64,000 nt of DNA from Desulfospira joergensenii DSM 10085. GTDB lineage: Bacteria; Desulfobacterota; Desulfobacteria; Desulfobacterales; Desulfobacteraceae. The DNA lies in contig NZ_ATUG01000002.1 in assembly GCF_000420085.1 (NCBI RefSeq), positions 806,001 through 870,000 on the forward strand, given 5' to 3'. The first letter of the stretch is position 1. Each line of letters opens with the position of its first letter. The translations under genes and the position numbers were made by a program. Positions 36,384 through 43,298 of the stretch are shown piece by piece. The notes beneath the pieces are model-generated. The model had not been told where the DNA came from. It saw only the letters and a program-made list of their open reading frames with translations, and ran no database searches.

Positions 36384-36435
36384 ATATTTATGTATTGAAA
36401 TATTTTGTATTCAAAAGATTTCAATGCATAAATAT
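36384..36435. promoter_or_regulatory. 18-base inverted repeat upstream of the SAM methyltransferase-mttB operon
   Basis: Arms of 18 bases (36384-36401 and 36418-36435; ATATTTATGTATTGAAAT type) match with one mismatch around a 16-base centre rich in TTGAA/TTCAA half-sites. It lies 120 bases upstream of the methyltransferase operon start and downstream of marR, in the 412-base gap 36264-36675, which otherwise shows no gene. The AT-rich, dyad-symmetric form suits a MarR-family operator. Confidence 0.5.
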
Positions 36436-36675
36436 CTAATGAAAAGATTTTTGTCAAGGCCGGGATTCAGACGAAGAAAACTTCCAGCTTCCGGGGGTTG
36501 GTTCTCTCAACGGTTGCCGGGGAAGCCCCGGCTATACCAAGGGAAGTTCGGGCTATATCAATGGATGGGCATTCCCGGGCTTATGAAGGGTTGTGTGCTA
36601 AAAAAGAATATAGGGATGCGTTGGCGGTTTCCGGAAAGAAGAACCGGATGGATGACAAAATGAAATTTTAAGGGC

Positions 36676-37188
36676 TTAAATATCCACGTTGGGGCCGGCC
36701 AGCCCCTCTTCAGGGTGCATGACATGTTTGGGCGGATGGGTGGTCGTGGAAGAAGGATTGGCCTGGCCCAGCATATCCACCAGCAGTTCCAGTCCCCAGA
36801 GAATCATGGAAACGTCCTCTTTTTTCATGTTTTCCAGTTTTGCAATGAACTGGTGGTGGATGGGGGTCGGGGCGTTCTCAAGGAATTTGAGGCCCTCCTC
36901 GGTGATTTCAACATGAATCTGGCGCCGGTCCTTGCTGATCCGGACTCGCTGGACCAGTTTCCGGGTTTCCAGGCGGTCGATGATGCCGGTAACCGTGCTG
37001 TTGTTGATGAAAACGATTTTGGTAAGGGCGCCGATGGCGATGGGCCCGTGGTTGGCCACCTCCTTGAGGCAGATCAACTGGGGAAGAGTGGTTTTGTATT
37101 TTTCCTGAAGCTGTTTGGAATGCCGGGACATTTCCTGGATAATCTGTCTCAGGCGCATCATGATCTGCATGCTGATGTTTTCTTCCAT
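36676..37188 (-). CDS. MarR family transcriptional regulator
   Basis: The 170-residue protein has the MarR winged helix: LPQLICLKEVANHGPIAIGALTKIVFINNSTVTGIIDRLETRKLVQRVRISKDRRQIHVEITEEGLKFLENAP. The DR-RQ wing is intact. A ~40-residue C-terminal tail after the dimerisation helices ends NVDI and contains Thr/Pro/His. It is transcribed toward the SAM methyltransferase and mttB genes and is flanked upstream by the biotin-carrier/Oad genes on the same strand. It probably regulates one of these operons in response to an aromatic or other small ligand. Confidence 0.88.
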   Translation of the reverse strand: MEENISMQIMMRLRQIIQEMSRHSKQLQEKYKTTLPQLICLKEVANHGPIAIGALTKIVFINNSTVTGIIDRLETRKLVQRVRISKDRRQIHVEITEEGLKFLENAPTPIHHQFIAKLENMKKEDVSMILWGLELLVDMLGQANPSSTTTHPPKHVMHPEEGLAGPNVDI

Positions 37189-37492
37189 GGTTCAAAGCCT
37201 TATCTGCTGTTTTCATCCGAATCGGGCATAGTATAGCGGAAAAACAATCTGGCTGGCAAGGCTATTTCCCAAAACCCGGATGGGTTCGTATCCTGGAGGG
37301 CTGCCCGGTAGAGAAATCCAAAAAGGAGCGGCTCCCCATACAAAAGGAGAGAATCAAAAGAGTAGCCCGGAGCCTGGGATGAAGTGACAACCCCGGGGAC
37401 ATAAAGGATCTTCAGAAGATGCCACCCGTCCCGGCCCGGGCACATGATTTTGACCGGGCCGGGGAGGATCTGTTTCAGGATGTCAGGAAAAA
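37189..37492. other. 304-base gap between marR and the biotin carrier gene
   Basis: No credible gene here. It should contain the marR promoter and the 3' end of the Oad transcript. I found no strong hairpin or repeat. Confidence 0.4.
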
Positions 37493-37708
37493 TTATTCCA
37501 CCGTGGCAATCAAATCGCCTTCATCCACTTCATCCCCTGCTTTGGCGTTAAGGGCTTTTACCTTGCCGGAACAGGGAGCGTAAACCGGGGTTTCCATTTT
37601 CATGGTTTCGATGACCAGGATCTCATCTCCCTCTTCAAGGGTGGTGCCGGCTTCAATGTCCAGCCGAACGATCTTTCCGGGAACGGGTGCGGTAATTTCT
37701 TCAGACAT
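37493..37708 (-). CDS. Biotin carrier protein (biotinyl/lipoyl attachment domain)
   Basis: The 71-residue protein is a single biotinyl domain with ETMKM at Lys37, matching the biotinylation consensus E-x-MKM. Start and end (ITAPVPGKIVRLDIEAG and GDLIATVE) are those of a stand-alone carrier. In sodium-pumping decarboxylases the carrier moves CO2 from the alpha carboxyltransferase to the membrane beta subunit. It is the last of three genes with oadB and oadG. No alpha subunit is adjacent. Confidence 0.9.
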   Translation of the reverse strand: MSEEITAPVPGKIVRLDIEAGTTLEEGDEILVIETMKMETPVYAPCSGKVKALNAKAGDEVDEGDLIATVE

Positions 37709-37751
37709 AAGAGTATCTCCTTATCAGTTGTAAAATAGTTACTATATTGGT

Positions 37752-38870
37752 TCAGGTAAGCAGGGTGAGAAAAATTCCTGCGGCAATGACCGTGCCGATC
37801 ACCCCTGCCACATTGGGCCCCATGGCATACATGATGAGATAGTTGCTCTTATCGGCTTCCATGCCCACCTTGTGGACCACCCGGGCAGCCATGGGGACGG
37901 CGGAAACACCGGCCGCTCCAAGCAGGGGATTGATCTTGTCCTTTGTAAAAAGATTCATGGTCTTGGCCAGGAGTATTCCTGCGGCCGTGCTGATCATAAA
38001 GGCAAACAGACCCAGGAAAAAGAGAAAAAGCACCCTGGGCTGCAAAAAAACCTCCGCATTCATGGTGGCGCCCAGGGGAAGCCCCAGGAAAATGGTCACG
38101 ATATTCATCAGTTCATTCTGGGCGGCGTTCTTTAACCGTTCCACGACACCGGCCTCCTTAAAGAGGTTGCCCAGCATGAACATGGCGATCAAAGGGGCGG
38201 ATGCCGGTACCAGGAGAATGATCAAAAGGCTTGAGACGATGGGGAAAAGCAGTTTCTCTCTCTTGGAGATCTTCCGGCTTTTTTTCATTTTGATTTTGCG
38301 TTCTGCCGATGTGGTCATCAGCTTCATGATGGGCGGCTGGATAATGGGTACCATGGCCATATAGGAGTAGGCCGCCACGGCACAGGCCCCCAGCAGATGG
38401 GGGGAGAGTTTTGAGGCAAGAAAGATGGTGGTGGGGCCGTCCGCTCCTCCGATAATGCCGATGGTGGCGGATTCGGCCAGGTTGAATCCCATGGCATGGG
38501 CGGCAAAAAAGGTCACGTAAACCCCTGCCTGGGCACCGGCGCCCAGGAAAATCAACCTGGGATTGGCCAGAAGGGGACCGAAGTCGGTAAAGGCCCCTAT
38601 CCCCAGGAAGATCACCGGGGGAATAATCTCCCAGTGAATTCCGTATTGATAAAACTTCCACAGCAGGCCGTGCTCCGGCTCCATGAGCCCGCTTAAAGGG
38701 AGGTTTGCCAGGAGAATGCCGAAGCCGATGGGCAGCAGCAGCAGGGGTTCATACTCTTTTTTGATGGCCAGGGTTATCAGGATAAGACCGATTCCCCACA
38801 TGATGATCATGCCCGGGGTCAGGTGAACAAAACCGGTTGTCTGGATCAGCTTGAGCAGAGGCTCCGTCAT
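37752..38870 (-). CDS. oadB: Sodium ion-translocating decarboxylase, beta subunit
   Basis: The 372-residue polytopic membrane protein is of the OadB/MmdB/GcdB type. Diagnostic stretches are FTDFGPLLANPRLIFLGAGAQAGVYVTFFAAHAMGF, the catalytic-region IGIIGGADGPTTIFLASKL with the conserved Asp, and the end NYLIMYAMGPNVAGVIGTVIAAG. It decarboxylates carboxybiotin and pumps Na+ out of the cell. The gene overlaps oadG by four bases (ATGA). It might serve oxaloacetate, methylmalonyl-CoA or glutaconyl-CoA decarboxylation; the alpha subunit that would decide this is not in the window. Confidence 0.93.
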   Translation of the reverse strand: MTEPLLKLIQTTGFVHLTPGMIIMWGIGLILITLAIKKEYEPLLLLPIGFGILLANLPLSGLMEPEHGLLWKFYQYGIHWEIIPPVIFLGIGAFTDFGPLLANPRLIFLGAGAQAGVYVTFFAAHAMGFNLAESATIGIIGGADGPTTIFLASKLSPHLLGACAVAAYSYMAMVPIIQPPIMKLMTTSAERKIKMKKSRKISKREKLLFPIVSSLLIILLVPASAPLIAMFMLGNLFKEAGVVERLKNAAQNELMNIVTIFLGLPLGATMNAEVFLQPRVLFLFFLGLFAFMISTAAGILLAKTMNLFTKDKINPLLGAAGVSAVPMAARVVHKVGMEADKSNYLIMYAMGPNVAGVIGTVIAAGIFLTLLT

Positions 38871-39001
38871 TTGGGATTCTCCTTTGAAGTTTGGGTCAGC
38901 ATGCCGGTGACTCCGGCCGTGATTCTTATGGAAAGATAGATTACCGCCATACCTAAGAATACGCCGCTGATTCCTCCGATAAATACAACACCCGCAGACA
39001 T
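38867..39001 (-). CDS. oadG: Sodium decarboxylase gamma subunit, OadG-like (44 aa)
   Basis: A 44-residue protein reads MSAGVVFIGGISGVFLGMAV at the start, one hydrophobic helix, and a short polar tail ending SKENPK. Single-helix gamma subunits (OadG) tether the complex to the membrane in front of OadB. The stop codon overlaps the oadB start (ATGA). The Shine-Dalgarno sequence is AAGGAGG. The protein is too short for routine gene callers and may be missed in annotations. Confidence 0.75.
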   Translation of the reverse strand: MSAGVVFIGGISGVFLGMAVIYLSIRITAGVTGMLTQTSKENPK

Positions 39002-39141
39002 ATGTGATGACCTCCTTGATCCGGAACTATGTTATGGGCTGCCTTGGTGGCAATGCCGGCAACCCCCGTATTAAACAGGGATTTGAATATAAAATCAAGA
39101 TTTCCCTGTCCATGGGCTTTTTATTTACAAATAAAAATATT

Positions 39142-39159
39142 TGATTAAATATTTAATCA
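39142..39159. promoter_or_regulatory. Perfect 18-base palindrome between oadG and the PLP enzyme gene
   Basis: TGATTAAATATTTAATCA is perfectly self-complementary. It lies 140 bases from oadG (minus) and 208 bases from the PLP enzyme gene (plus) inside the 365-base divergent region 39002-39366. It is suited to a dimeric repressor. The rest of the gap is AT-rich and gene-free. Confidence 0.45.
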
Positions 39160-39366
39160 TATTTATCCTTTTTAAAGCTCTTTTTTACTGATGTCAATGC
39201 TTAGTTTGTTTATAGACCCGGTTTTTTCCCAACCGGAAACCAAGGTTTTGATTCCCTTGAGAAAGGCTTTTTTATTGAAACTTGCTTTTTAATGGAGTAA
39301 TGGTTCTAACTTGCAGAGCAGACGATCTTCTACCCCCGGAAACCCGGGAAAAACAGGGAGGGACCA

Positions 39367-40488
39367 ATGAATCACAGAACCATTGCCGTTCACGGCGGCA
39401 CATTAAGAGACCGGGCCACAGGCGGAATCAATACCCCCATTTACACTTCATCTGCCTATGCGTATATGGACCGGGAAGAGAATCTTTATCCCCGATATTC
39501 CAACACCCCCAACCAGAGGGCTGTGGAGGGAAAAATCGCAGCCCTGGAGCACGGCCAGACCGCCCTGGTGTTTTCTTCGGGCATGGGGGCCATGTCCTGC
39601 TCCATCCTGGCCCATGCCGGGGCCGGGGACCATGTGGTCATGCTGGACGCCCTGTATGGGGGAACCCACCATTTTGCCACGGAGTGGTTCGCCCATTTCG
39701 GTATTGAATGCACCTTCACCAAAACCCGTGCCGAGGATGTGATTGAAGGGGTGACTCCCGCGACCCGGGTCATTGTCATTGAGTCTCCCACCAACCCCCT
39801 GCTTGAGGTGGTGGATATCCGGAAGATAGCTGAATTTGCCAGGGGAAAAGGCATTACCACCATCATCGACAATACCTTTGCCACCCCGGTGAACCAGACT
39901 CCCCTGGACCTGGGCATTGATGTGGTGGTCCACAGCGGGACCAAATACCTGGGAGGCCATTCTGATATGTGCTGCGGGGCCGTGGTCAGCTCCAAGGAAA
40001 AAATGGAGAAGATCATCAGCCTGGCCAGGGTTTTGGGACCCTGCCTGGATCCGCGGCTCTGTTACCTTCTGGAGAGGAGCATGAAAACCCTGGGCCTGCG
40101 GGTGCGCGCCCAGACGGAAAATGCCCTTGCCCTTGCCCGGTTCTTATCGGAGCATCCGGCCGTGGACCGGGTGTTTTATCCCGGACTGGAGACTGTCCCG
40201 GGCCATGAGATCGCCAAAAACCAGATGAGCGGGTTCGGGGCCATGCTTTCCTTTGAACTCAGGGACAGGGATCCGGATCCTTTTCTCAGGAAACTGAAGA
40301 TCATTGCGCCGGCCATCAGCCTGGGCGGGCTGGAAACCACCGTATGCGCGCCCTGCGTCACCTCCCACGCCAAGATGACAAAAGCGGAACGGGAGAGAAT
40401 CGGAGTCCGGGACAGCCTGCTGCGCCTTTCCGTGGGATCTGAAGACATGGAAGACCTGGTGGAAGACCTGGGCCGGGCCCTGGAATAA
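39367..40488 (+). CDS. Cys/Met-metabolism PLP-dependent enzyme (cystathionine gamma-lyase / methionine gamma-lyase group)
   Basis: The 373-residue protein shows the family pattern: TPIYTSSAYAYMD, YSNTPNQRAVEGKIAALE, ALVFSSGMGAMS, the IESPTNPLLEVVDI segment, IIDNTFATPVNQTPLDLGIDVVVHSGTKYLGGHSD with PLP Lys193, and the end LLRLSVGSEDMEDLVEDL. It cleaves or rearranges C-S bonds of cystathionine, methionine or homocysteine derivatives. Sequence alone does not separate gamma-lyase from gamma-synthase. A good ribosome site GGAGG precedes the ATG. It is divergent from the Oad genes and convergent with selD. Nearby methyl-transfer genes would fit a methionine or homocysteine role. Confidence 0.9.
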   Translation: MNHRTIAVHGGTLRDRATGGINTPIYTSSAYAYMDREENLYPRYSNTPNQRAVEGKIAALEHGQTALVFSSGMGAMSCSILAHAGAGDHVVMLDALYGGTHHFATEWFAHFGIECTFTKTRAEDVIEGVTPATRVIVIESPTNPLLEVVDIRKIAEFARGKGITTIIDNTFATPVNQTPLDLGIDVVVHSGTKYLGGHSDMCCGAVVSSKEKMEKIISLARVLGPCLDPRLCYLLERSMKTLGLRVRAQTENALALARFLSEHPAVDRVFYPGLETVPGHEIAKNQMSGFGAMLSFELRDRDPDPFLRKLKIIAPAISLGGLETTVCAPCVTSHAKMTKAERERIGVRDSLLRLSVGSEDMEDLVEDLGRALE

Positions 40489-40547
40489 AAAAAGAGAGCC
40501 GGAGCCGGACCGGAACCTTGATGGCCCGGCGCCTAGGTTGCGGATCT

Positions 40548-41600
40548 TCAGGTGAGAATGATTCCCGGCGCCCCTTTTTTGACCTCCCCGATGATCCGGG
40601 CAGGGTCCACCCCGTTTTTTCTAAGATTCGACACCAGATCCGGAGCCTGCTCTCCGGGCAGGGAAAAGACAAGCCCCCCGGAGGTCTGGGGGTCAAAGAC
40701 CAGTCCCTCGCTTTCGCGGGTCAAGGAACGCCGGATTTCAAGGCGGTGGGATTTGACCATGTCCTGGTTGGGCCGGTTAGAACCTGTGGTTTCTCCCCTG
40801 GCGTACATGTCCCGGGCATGGGGATATATGGGGAACCGGTCGAATTCCACGATAAATTCATGGCCCGACCCATTGGCCATTTCCATGAGGTGGCCCAGGA
40901 TACCGAATCCGGTGACATCGGTGCAGGCATGGATGTCAAAGGCCAGGGCCTGTTCCAGGGCAGATCTGTTCAGGGCCGCGATTAAGGGCAGGACATCGGC
41001 CTCAAGCTCCTTGAACGGGAGTTTGCCCGATCGTACCCCGTTGAACAGAACCCCGGATCCCAGGGGCTTGGTCAGCACCAGTGCATCCCCGGGCCGGGCC
41101 CCGGAATTGGATAAAATTTTATCCGGGTGAACCACCCCGTTGACACAGAGGCCGTATTTGGGTTCTTCATCATCCACGGAATGTCCCCCGGCCAGGACGG
41201 CACCGGCTTCTAAAACCTTGTCATTTCCCCCCTTGAGGATTTCCCGCAGGATTCCCGGATCCAGGATTTTGGAGGGAAACATGACCACATTCAAAGCGGT
41301 CAGGGGGCGCCCGCCCATGGAATAGATATCTGAGATGGAATTGGCCGCAGCCACCTGTCCGAACCAATAGGGATCATCCACAGGCGGGGTGATAAAATCA
41401 ATGGTGTTGATCATGGCCAGGTCCGGGGCCACCCGGTATACGGCGGCATCATCCGAGGTGTCGTATCCCACCAGAAGATCCCTGTCCAAAGGGGTTGGGA
41501 ATCCTTTTAAGGTGTCCGCCAGAACCTGGGGACCGATTTTAGCCGCTCAACCGCAGGTCCTGGCAAGACCGGTAAGGGTTTTCTTTTTAAATAGTCTCAA
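40548..41600 (-). CDS. selD: Selenophosphate synthase SelD, selenocysteine-containing
   Basis: The protein is 350 residues only if an in-frame TGA (41547-41549) is read as selenocysteine. The N-terminal active-site loop then reads TCG-Sec-AAKIGP with Sec18 and the catalytic Lys three residues later, the known UxxK arrangement of Sec-type SelD. The rest is standard: DTSDDAAVYRV, NSISDIYSMGGRPLTALNV, GGHSVDDEEPKYGL, ACTDVTGFGILGHLMEM, VFDPQTSGGLVFSL. It makes selenophosphate from selenide and ATP. Start choice: TTG at 41600, with a GGAG ribosome site 8 bases upstream and a consensus promoter before it. Callers that stop at TGA would give a product truncated at the N-terminus (about 313 residues). 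A hairpin right after the TGA fits a bacterial SECIS. Confidence 0.92.
41514..41533 (-). promoter_or_regulatory. Putative bacterial SECIS hairpin of selD
   Basis: Thirteen bases after the TGA the mRNA can pair GUCC/GGAC and CCAG/CUGG around a GUU loop with one bulged C. The GGUU at the apex sits 21-24 bases beyond UGA, close to the GGUC position in E. coli fdhF. Found by eye, not by folding software. Confidence 0.55.
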
Positions 41601-41631
41601 TGTTTTCTCCAGAAGGTTGGTCTGGTAAGAA

Positions 41632-41660
41632 ATTATACCCCCAACCTCTTTTTCGATCAA
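41632..41660 (-). promoter_or_regulatory. Sigma-70 promoter of selD
   Basis: On the minus strand TTGATC (41655-41660) and TATAAT (41632-41637) are 17 bases apart. A start site near 41625 gives a leader of about 25 bases that contains the GGAG ribosome site and TTG start of selD, consistent with the chosen start. Confidence 0.65.
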
Positions 41661-41709
41661 TGGGTCTTATATTTTAGCGGCTTGGATCCGGTTGAACCGG
41701 TCAGAAACT

Positions 41710-42573
41710 TCAGGCCCGGGCAAAGGTCAGGATGGCCAGAACGGCCAGGGCCACCCCGGTCCAGTTTGTCCCTGAGAGCCTTTCCCTGAAAAGGAGGGCG
41801 GCCAGGAAAATGGAGAGACAGACAATGCCGATGCTGTTGAGCCCGAAGAGGATGGAGGCATCAAAAAGCCCCCGGTCCAGGGTGCGGATCAAAAAGTAGA
41901 TGGAACCGAAATTGACGCTTCCCAGGACCAGGCCGGATAAGAGGATCTCCGGCTTAAAAAAGATCTTTGGGGGAACTTTTTGGACAAGGCAGATCCCAAG
42001 GCCCGTGACAAAGGCGAAAAAAAAGGATGTCCCGGTAAAGGCGGCCGGATCCCCGTCAAGGAGATAGTTCTGCTGGACCAGTTTTAACAGGGCGTCCAGG
42101 AGCCCGGCACCTGTAAAGAGGACAAGGGGCAGGAAAAGATACCGCCGGTCCGCTTTTTTGTCCGGGGTTTTGACCACGATGAGTGCCAGGGCGGTCATTC
42201 CCATGACAATCCCGAAACATTTCAAAGGAGTGAACCCTTCCTGGAAATAAAGAATCGAAAAGAGCATGGGGATGACCACGGACATCTTGGTGGCGATGGT
42301 GGTGACGGCAATGCCGGCCTTCTGGGTGGAAAGGCCGATGATAAAGAAGAGACCGATGAGGAGCATGCCCGTGAGGGCGGACATGAAGAACCAGGAGGGG
42401 ATACCGGCCGGGGCCGTGATGCCCCGGCCCTGGTTCAGGATCAGCCCCAGGCCTGCAGCGGTCATATAGTTGATCATGATGGGCAGGAGCAGCCGGATTT
42501 TCCGCCTTTCCAGAACCTTGAACAGGATCAGGATGGAGGTGGAGCAGGCGATGCTCAAGAAGAGATGGATCAT
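41710..42573 (-). CDS. EamA/DMT-type membrane transporter
   Basis: The 287-residue protein has about ten predicted membrane segments in two repeated halves, the drug/metabolite transporter pattern. Family-like segments are GLSTQKAGIAVTTIATKMSVVIPMLFSILYFQEGFTPLKCFGIVMGM and, in the second half, ASILFGLNSIGIVCLSIFLAALLFRERLSGTNWTGVALAVLAIL. EamA proteins usually export amino acids or metabolites. The substrate is unknown. The gene follows the flavodoxin-type gene by 5 bases and so is in one transcript with it. Confidence 0.82.
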   Translation of the reverse strand: MIHLFLSIACSTSILILFKVLERRKIRLLLPIMINYMTAAGLGLILNQGRGITAPAGIPSWFFMSALTGMLLIGLFFIIGLSTQKAGIAVTTIATKMSVVIPMLFSILYFQEGFTPLKCFGIVMGMTALALIVVKTPDKKADRRYLFLPLVLFTGAGLLDALLKLVQQNYLLDGDPAAFTGTSFFFAFVTGLGICLVQKVPPKIFFKPEILLSGLVLGSVNFGSIYFLIRTLDRGLFDASILFGLNSIGIVCLSIFLAALLFRERLSGTNWTGVALAVLAILTFARA

Positions 42574-42578
42574 TCCCC

Positions 42579-43145
42579 TTACGCCGTCAGTTTCCTGGCA
42601 AATTCAACGGCCCTTTCCTTTACCGAGGAATCCATGGCAGCCGGGGTTGTGCATCCGCCGACAAAGAGTTCTCCGGCATGGACGGCCTTGTGATATTTCT
42701 GCATCCGGCCGAAAGCGGTAAAGGCGCCTTCCGCATTGTTGTCCCAGGGGCCGGCTCCCGTGACCAGCAGGGCCTGGCGCTGACCCTCCACCAGGGAGGC
42801 GTGGTCCGGGGTGTTGGCATTGGTGTAGAGGCTGTAGGTCCGGTCAATGACCGCCTTGAGCTGGGCATTCACTCCCCAGAAGTAGAGGGGGGAGGAAAAG
42901 ACCACGGCCTGGGCATGGATCATTTTTCCCAGGATTTCCGGGGCATCGTCCTTTTGGGCACAGCCGATCTTATCGGGAATGTCCTTGCATTTGGCGCATC
43001 CCATGCATCCCTTGAGCGTTTTGGAGTGCAGGTATACGGTTTCCACCTCATGGCCGCTGGATTTTAATTCTTCTTCCACCCAGCCTAAAACTTTTGCGGT
43101 ATTGCCTTTTTTTTTGGCACCGCCCTGGAGCAGGAGTACTTTCAT
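42579..43145 (-). CDS. Flavodoxin-like NAD(P)H-dependent FMN oxidoreductase with Cys cluster
   Basis: The 188-residue protein starts VLLLQGGAKKKGNTAKVL, an FMN phosphate-binding pattern, and has the flavodoxin-like FSSPLYFWGVNAQLKAVIDRTYSL. The segment CMGCAKCKDIPDKIGC (four Cys) is typical of iron-sulfur flavoproteins and related reductases. It may transfer electrons between ferredoxin and an unknown acceptor. It heads a two-gene transcript with the EamA transporter. A ribosome site GGAG lies upstream (AAATGAAAG context is weak). Confidence 0.85.
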   Translation of the reverse strand: MKVLLLQGGAKKKGNTAKVLGWVEEELKSSGHEVETVYLHSKTLKGCMGCAKCKDIPDKIGCAQKDDAPEILGKMIHAQAVVFSSPLYFWGVNAQLKAVIDRTYSLYTNANTPDHASLVEGQRQALLVTGAGPWDNNAEGAFTAFGRMQKYHKAVHAGELFVGGCTTPAAMDSSVKERAVEFARKLTA

Positions 43146-43298
43146 TTGGATCTCCGTCTATGGGTTAATTCTGATAGGCAATATTAGAGGAAAATTTTAG
43201 GTTGTCAATACGCAGGGGAAATATCCCGGGGAATATAAAGAGAGGGCATGGGGTTGGCGGAAGGTGACCGGCTCAGCCCCTTGCCCCCGGAATTTTTC

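Noticed and set aside
36264..36423. Possible tRNA or attachment site near the integrase and the marR region
   Set aside because: No tRNA-like cloverleaf or conserved 3' tail was seen in the gaps examined.
36424..36663. 79-codon plus-strand frame in the gap before marR
   Set aside because: Composition is repetitive, there is no Shine-Dalgarno sequence, and the inverted repeat overlaps its start; it looks like chance.
37200..37445. 81-codon minus-strand frame between marR and the biotin carrier
   Set aside because: No ribosome site, no family, and it lies in a gap expected to be regulatory.
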